A stretch of DNA of 20,110 bases. Source: Endomicrobiia bacterium (GTDB lineage: Bacteria > Elusimicrobiota > Endomicrobiia > Endomicrobiales > Endomicrobiaceae). Shown here in pieces: positions 16,208-20,110 of the stretch. The notes under the pieces were generated by a model. The model searched no databases. It worked only from the letters and a program-made list of their open reading frames with translations, and was not told the origin of the DNA. Numbering within the stretch: the first letter of the stretch is position 1; every line of letters starts with the position of its first letter. The translations under genes and the position numbers were made by a program. The stretch spans positions 1 through 20,110 of the forward strand of contig BNVT01000013.1 in the NCBI GenBank assembly GCA_025998295.1, written 5' to 3'.

Positions 16208-16830
16208 GATCTCTTGCATAACTAACATATAAAAGTACAATAGAAGACTCCTTGCCCTATTATCTATGCGCATATTACTTACTTATCTTTAATTGCCACT
16301 ACTACCAACGGTTATTGTATGTCTATTATTCTTTTAGCTTGCCACTTTTGCTGTTTTTGAAGTCTTTGTATCAATTGCAGCACAATCACTGCTACTTCTA
16401 CTTCTAGTGCTTTGTTTAACAATACCTATTCTCATCTCGCATATTCCCCACTACTTGTTAATACTTCTTCTTACATACCATATGTCTATTGTCCACAACT
16501 TTTACTGACATTGGATGTCTAATCTAGTAGTATGTATTGTAACTGTCTTAAAGTCTGATAATACGTTCGGGTATTGCCCTAAAGTATTCAAACATCATCT
16601 TTACTATCTTTTCTATACTCAATTTTCTCTTTGCTCACCTACTTGCCCTATCTTTTCTTTTCTCTTCTTCTCTCTTGTTTTCTTCTCTCCTTGCTATCCT
16701 TGACTCTTTTATCAAATGCTTTCTTTACTCCCATTAATACTAAATCCATTACACATATGACCTAACTGCTTTCTTTTTTTGTTTCATAGTACTTCTATTG
16801 TACTTTTATGTGTTGGTTATGCAGGAGGTT
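16208..16830. mobile_element. IS-like element with inverted ends, apparently complete, no intact transposase
   Basis: The left end GATCTCTTGCATAACTAACA continues to AAAAGTACAATAGAAG (16208-16246). The right end is its inverted copy (about 16791-16830, reverse complement AACCTCCTGCATAACCAACA). That gives ~40-bp imperfect inverted repeats around ~620 bp. The flanks are TTA on the left and TAA on the right, similar to the YTAR sites of IS5-type elements. The right ~230 bp recur at 1-213. The longest internal frame (16515-16703) is a pyrimidine-rich artefact, and minus-strand frames are full of stops. It is probably a non-autonomous or dead copy. The flanking 16070-16207 holds nothing recognisable. 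Confidence 0.7.
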
Positions 16831-16832
16831 TA

Positions 16833-16907
16833 ATGAACAAAGGTGGTTTGCTCTACCCAGAAATATACCCCGCAGCGATAGCTCCTTGTAACTGCAAAGC
16901 TGCGTAG
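16833..16907 (+). CDS. Possible 24-codon ORF using a ribosome site from the IS-like end
   Basis: The terminal repeat of the preceding element ends ATGCAGGAGGTTT, so AGGAGG (16823-16828) lies 4 bases before an ATG at 16833. The frame reads MNKGGLLYPEIYPAAIAPCN and four more residues, then stops. It runs through a hairpin-like CCCCGCAGC...GCTGCG segment. It may be the 5' stub of a decayed gene or chance. 16908-17142 shows no gene. Confidence 0.2.
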   Translation: MNKGGLLYPEIYPAAIAPCNCKAA

Positions 16908-17142
16908 GAGTATTGTTATACGTAGTGCGCTAAACAATTTGGATATTCAATCGTGGTGAAATTGGTGGCGACATCCTCAAGTATTATAGAAATCTTTTTA
17001 AACATTGCACATGTAAATAAGACAATATGGATTAATTTGCGCGGTCTAAAGTAGGTGTAATGTGCAGTAGTCGCAAGGACGTTGACTTTGACAACTAACA
17101 CTTTAGTTTTTTTGACTTTATCGATTATAAAAATACCTCTTT

Positions 17143-17282
17143 TTAAGTCTTTGATTTTTTAGCAAAGGCGTCGAAGGCTTTTTTATATTCATCTTCGAAC
17201 TGTTGTTTGGTAATGGCGGTGTCGGGGCACTTGGCAAAGATGTCAGTGGCGGTGCGGAAGTCAGTCCCATATGAGACTGTCG
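17143..17282 (-). CDS. C-terminal segment of the RING-finger protein in a shifted frame
   Basis: Where the large frame ends (WD-stop at 17261), the protein-like text moves to the +1 frame: TDFRTATDIFAKCPDTAITK, QQFEDEYKKAFDAFAKKSKT, stop at 17143. The amphipathic, Ala/Asp/Phe-rich style continues that of the preceding ORF, while the same frame further upstream (from 17571) is Pro/Thr-rich shadow. So only this last part is likely to be coding. The stop of the large frame is TGA followed by C, the weak context used in prfB +1 frameshifting. Either the ribosome shifts here or the gene has a +1 indel. Confidence 0.5.
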
Positions 17283-19435
17283 AAGATGGCGGCGGCGTCT
17301 TCGTCGTCTTCGTCGTCTTCAACGTGGGCATCGTCGTCTTCAACGTGGGCATGGTCGGCGTCGTCGGTGTCACGAACGAAGTAGCTGTGGGCATTGTTGA
17401 GGAAGGCCTCGGCGGCGGCGAAGCGGGTGGCGAAGGCGGCTTCGATGCGTTCGGCTTCTTCGAGGCTTTTAGCGTTAGTGATGGCTGTGCGGTAGTCGTT
17501 AGCGGTGTCTGCGTCGAGGGCGTTGTCGACCTCGTAGTATTTGCTGGAGAATGTAGGAGTCCACTGACCATTCGTAGATGAATCCGATGATTTATGGAGA
17601 CAAAGAAGACGATCAGTTTTACTTAGTGGGTCTTTTTTTCTGCAGTGAGGACAGTTGTTCTTCTCTTTCAAGGATCTGGCTATACAATTGAGACAAAATT
17701 GTTGGTGACAATGCGAACATTCTATGTGATTATTAGCCCTCCCAAAGCAAATAATACATTCTGGACCAAACTTTTGAGTTTCCCAGTCGTCAAAAAGCTT
17801 CTCTAACTCTTTGACTTTTTTGATAAGTTCGTCGGAGGCGTGCAAAATGTAGTTGATTTGATCTTGTTTGTCTTGATCTTGAGCATCATCGTGGGCGTTG
17901 GCGAGAGCGGCGGAGGCGCTAGCGGCGGAGACGTGAGCGTCGGTGGCGGCGTCGTTGAGGGCGTCGATGTCGTATTTGGAAGCGACACCGACAAAAGCCA
18001 ATGTGCAATATCTGGCGAATCTGGCGGCGTCGTAGGCGGCTTTGGCGGCGAGGGCGTAGGCACGGGCGTTGTTGGCGTTGGTGCAGGCGGCGATCTTGAC
18101 AGCATCGGTGTCGGCGTCGGCGGCGACGACGGCAGCAAAGGCTTCGGCTCGATTGGCATAGGTATTGGCATAGCAAGCGGCGATATGGGTGCTATCAGCG
18201 TACATGGAGACGATGTGAATGGGAGGGTGGTCGTAGATGTTGTAAGCGTAGGTGGAGGCGTCAATGTTGTTAGCGGGGGCGTTGCGGGCGTCGTCGGCGG
18301 CGTTGGTGTAGGCTTTAAGAGCGCCGTCGAGGGCGATGGTGACGAGGGCGGCGGCGTCGCTGCTGCTGCGGGCGTCGGCGGCGGCGGACCGTACAGCTAT
18401 ATTGATGTCGTCGGAGGTGATGGCGGCGTAGGCGAGGTCGGAGAAGAGTTTGTAGGGGACGGTGTTATCAGAGAGAGCTTCGACAGAGCTGTCGGGGCTA
18501 CGGCTAAATCCAGCTGGGGTTGAACTTGGACTCAAAGATGAACTTGGACTACTTGAGTTTGAATTGCTTGGACTTGAGCTTGAACTACTCGAAATTGGAC
18601 TATTTGGACTTAATGAATGTACTGCTACTGGTGGCATTGTCACTGATGTTGACGCTGTTGCTGATTCTGGTGATGTTGTTGGTTTTGGTCCAGTAAATAC
18701 TACATTTATATCGCCCTTCAAAGTCCATTTACGGAGGTCGTCATTTGATCTTTTTAAGACTGCACAATGTGTTATAAGATTTTTATCAAAATAATCATCA
18801 TAATTAGGAGTTTTCATGTGTAAAAACACATGTTTTACATCAATTCCACTCGAGCACCCCCCAGCAACACCGATACTTACATAATACGAATAGGGTGGTA
18901 AGTTACTGCTGTCAGTCACCAATCCAGTAGCTCCCATAGGACAGTCAATTGCTATTTGTTCGTCAGTAGCATCGGTTAGATAGCTGCATCGTCTATTGAC
19001 CTCATCAGTATACAACTCTAGAGTCCTAAAATTATCTGGTGTAACAAATGATGAGTTTGGCGAACTAATTGGCAAGGATCTTGAACTCGAACTGCTTGAA
19101 TTTGCTTGATTTAGCTTGCCCTCCAAAGTCCATTTACGCGGGTCGTCATTTGACCTTTTGAAGTATGCCCACCCTACGTATTGTTGTTCATGCATAGAAT
19201 CAATATCAATACCAACTTTCCTGAATAAGCGCACAAGTATCCTATCATTTGTTTTGGCTTCATCAAGATCGACACGTATATAATACGAATCGAGTAGTAA
19301 TTTACTGATGTCAGACCTGTAAGCGTCAGGCGTCAAAAACATATTTTTATTATCTCGTATATTAAGTGCTAATTTTTGTCCGTCGGTAGCATCGGTTAGA
19401 TAGCTGCAATGCTCATCGGTCTCATCAGTATACAA
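17261..19435 (-). CDS. RING-finger protein with Ala-rich region and duplicated N-terminal domain
   Basis: A frame of 724 codons from TTG 19435; the same frame is open further upstream to about 19670, so this is not a true start. Order by residue: domain copy A (1-110, CSYLTDATDGQ to KRSNDDPRKWTLEGK), Ser linker, copy B (135-250, CSYLTDATDEQ to KRSNDDLRKWTLKGD), Ser/Pro linker (to ~330), Ala-rich helical region (~345-530), short coiled coil (DELIKKVKELEKLFDDWE), RING-type zinc finger (C560-C598), Ala/Asp-rich end. The finger has CIIC, CSHC, CLNC and CPHC, all eight metal ligands present, and the FCLNCI core typical of eukaryotic E3 ligases. RING proteins recruit E2 enzymes for ubiquitin transfer, a pathway bacteria lack, so a host target is inferred. 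The Ala-rich DNA is much GC-richer than its surroundings. Confidence 0.7.
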   Translation of the reverse strand: MYTDETDEHCSYLTDATDGQKLALNIRDNKNMFLTPDAYRSDISKLLLDSYYIRVDLDEAKTNDRILVRLFRKVGIDIDSMHEQQYVGWAYFKRSNDDPRKWTLEGKLNQANSSSSSSRSLPISSPNSSFVTPDNFRTLELYTDEVNRRCSYLTDATDEQIAIDCPMGATGLVTDSSNLPPYSYYVSIGVAGGCSSGIDVKHVFLHMKTPNYDDYFDKNLITHCAVLKRSNDDLRKWTLKGDINVVFTGPKPTTSPESATASTSVTMPPVAVHSLSPNSPISSSSSSSPSNSNSSSPSSSLSPSSTPAGFSRSPDSSVEALSDNTVPYKLFSDLAYAAITSDDINIAVRSAAADARSSSDAAALVTIALDGALKAYTNAADDARNAPANNIDASTYAYNIYDHPPIHIVSMYADSTHIAACYANTYANRAEAFAAVVAADADTDAVKIAACTNANNARAYALAAKAAYDAARFARYCTLAFVGVASKYDIDALNDAATDAHVSAASASAALANAHDDAQDQDKQDQINYILHASDELIKKVKELEKLFDDWETQKFGPECIICFGRANNHIECSHCHQQFCLNCIARSLKEKNNCPHCRKKDPLSKTDRLLCLHKSSDSSTNGQWTPTFSSKYYEVDNALDADTANDYRTAITNAKSLEEAERIEAAFATRFAAAEAFLNNAHSYFVRDTDDADHAHVEDDDAHVEDDEDDEDAAAIFDSLIWD
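17311..17352. repeat. 21-bp tandem repeat, two units
   Basis: Two perfect 21-bp units (CGTCGTCTTC-AACGTGGGCA-T) follow shorter 9-bp GTCTTCGTC units. On the minus strand they encode repeated acidic heptads (AHVEDDD). Such slippage-prone repeats sit ~30 bases from the 3' frame change. Confidence 0.85.
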
Positions 19436-19484
19436 CTCTAGAGTATCAAAATTATCTGGTGTAACAAATGATGAGCTTAGCGAG
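18690..19484 (-). repeat. Tandem duplication inside the RING-protein gene (two ~400-bp units)
   Basis: Bases 18968-19067 and 19386-19484 are nearly identical (shared TCATCAGTATACAACTCTAG, AAAATTATCTGGTGTAACAA and so on), and 18714-18767 matches 19119-19172 (AAAGTCCATTTACG, GGTCGTCATTTGA). The period is ~405-418 bp. The ends of each unit are conserved and the middle has diverged. Both units keep the LELYTDE...CSYLTDATD and KRSNDDxRKWTL signatures, so this is a domain duplication with a Ser-rich linker. Confidence 0.85.
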
Positions 19485-19770
19485 TTACTTGATGAAGATG
19501 ATGATTCACCTCTTTCTGCTTCTGCGTCTTCTTTTTGTTTTGCTTCTGCTTCTTCTTGTTCTTCTTTTCGTTTTGCTTCTCTCTTTTTGCTTCTTTTGCC
19601 TTTTCTCTTTCTTTTATTTCTTCTACTCTCTCTGGAGTAGCAATCCTTCTGTTTACAAGAAAAGCGTTCTTTTTATCACACGAACTTAAACATAAAAAAC
19701 CAAATAAAACAATTGCACTTATTGCTTTTAGTGATCTGTTGCTTTTGGATTGATGGTATGTAAGTTTCAT
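19477..19770 (-). CDS. Lipoprotein-signal N-terminus of the RING-finger protein
   Basis: A 97-codon frame from ATG 19770 with GGAG 9 bases upstream. It starts with a basic N-region, then LKAISAIVLFGFLCLSSCDK: a good type II lipobox (LSSC) with Asp after the Cys. Then comes VEEIKEREKAKEAKREK, a charged helix that turns into Lys/Asn-rich text. In the overlapping -1 frame the same DNA reads REAKRKEEQEEAEAKQKEDA, EAERGESSSSSSNSLSSSFV and runs straight into the large ORF. The two frames therefore look like one lipoprotein interrupted by a -1 shift between about 19600 and 19531. A candidate slippery site C-AAA-AAG lies at 19537-19531. In E. coli Asp at +2 keeps lipoproteins in the inner membrane; whether that holds here is unknown. 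Confidence 0.65.
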   Translation of the reverse strand: MKLTYHQSKSNRSLKAISAIVLFGFLCLSSCDKKNAFLVNRRIATPERVEEIKEREKAKEAKREKQNEKKNKKKQKQNKKKTQKQKEVNHHLHQVTR

Positions 19771-19848
19771 TTACAATTTCTCCTGTGTTTTGTTGTCGTT
19801 TACATATGCATTACAATATATTATTTTAAAGATTTTAGTAAATAACTA

Positions 19849-20110
19849 GACCTCTTGCATAACTAAGTATTAAATTTTAGAATTACAAATACCTGCAACC
19901 CAAGTTAAATCGCAGTCCAAAGCGTCTTTTGCTATTACTTATCTATTCTCGAGACTATTTTGAACCTTTTAACAAATACTTTAATATTTTCCACTATAAT
20001 CCTTTTTGATGAAATCTCCCTATTTAACTCTTTATCTTCTTTTGTCACTCGAGTGTTTCTTTGATCTCTTTTTGGGAACTAGTGTGTTTGTATGCATTCT
20101 GTCAAGCCCT
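19849..20110. mobile_element. Left end of an IS-like element running off the window
   Basis: It begins with the shared terminal sequence GACCTCTTGCATAACTAAGT, flanked by CTA. Its far part (20037-20110) matches 1878-1950, near the right end of the copy next to larE. By comparison only ~30 bases should be missing beyond the window edge, giving an element of ~300 bp. No coding frame is visible, so it is probably MITE-like. It lies 80 bases upstream of the RING-protein start codon. Confidence 0.6.

Noticed and set aside
17840..18523. Long plus-strand Gly/Val/Asp-rich frame opposite the RING gene, and Pro/Thr-rich minus frames nearby
   Set aside because: GC-rich simple codons keep all frames open; only the Ala-rich minus frame continues into the RING finger and the duplicated domain.
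1..20110. CRISPR array, prophage or origin of replication
   Set aside because: No regularly spaced repeats, phage structural genes or DnaA-box clusters are visible.

Overview
The window looks like part of a small, AT-rich, decaying bacterial chromosome with many relics and dispersed repeats. Family content (hrcA-grpE-dnaK under a CIRCE operator, CpXC and SpoVG-like proteins, lar and ECF-nickel genes), the pseudogenes and one strongly eukaryote-like RING-finger protein fit a host-associated Elusimicrobiota/Endomicrobium-type endosymbiont of a gut protist. That assignment is an inference; no 16S gene or other decisive marker is present.

Region 1 (1-1990, minus strand): an IS-like repeat fused to a gene remnant, an exported Lys-rich protein, and a dCMP/cytidine-type deaminase with its own promoter. 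Region 2 (1965-5762, minus strand): a tightly overlapping operon nikM-nikN-larB-larC-larE. It pairs the substrate-binding part of an ECF nickel transporter with the three enzymes that build the nickel-pincer nucleotide cofactor (LarB carboxylates, LarE adds sulfur, LarC inserts nickel). The user enzyme (LarA-like) and the transporter ATPase/T components are not in the window. Region 3 (5886-7370): a hairpin and a DUF2779 protein combining a Cas4-like nuclease with an RNase H-like exonuclease domain. Region 4 (7371-8890): gene-poor, with GTAA-loop hairpins and an IS630-type transposase relic.

Region 5 (8865-12475, plus strand): promoter, CIRCE, hrcA, grpE, dnaK, a self-regulated heat-shock operon without dnaJ. 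Region 6 (12476-14745): a palindromic repeat, tRNA-Phe(GAA), and a two-gene DNA-repair unit of a reduced uvrC and a minimal ogt/MGMT. Region 7 (14869-16069): a frameshifted CpXC pseudogene and two overlapping SpoVG-like ORFs, the first with a signal peptide.

Region 8 (16208-16830): a complete copy of an IS-like element with inverted ends. Three other ends of the same type lie at 213, 1982 and 19849. Region 9 (17143-19770, minus strand): the most unusual locus. It has a lipoprotein signal, a charged coiled-coil stretch, two copies of an unknown domain, Ser/Pro linkers, a long Ala-rich region in GC-rich DNA, and an intact RING-type zinc finger. The reading frame changes once near each end (-1, then +1). 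It is a candidate surface or host-directed ubiquitin-ligase-like effector, or a recently broken one.
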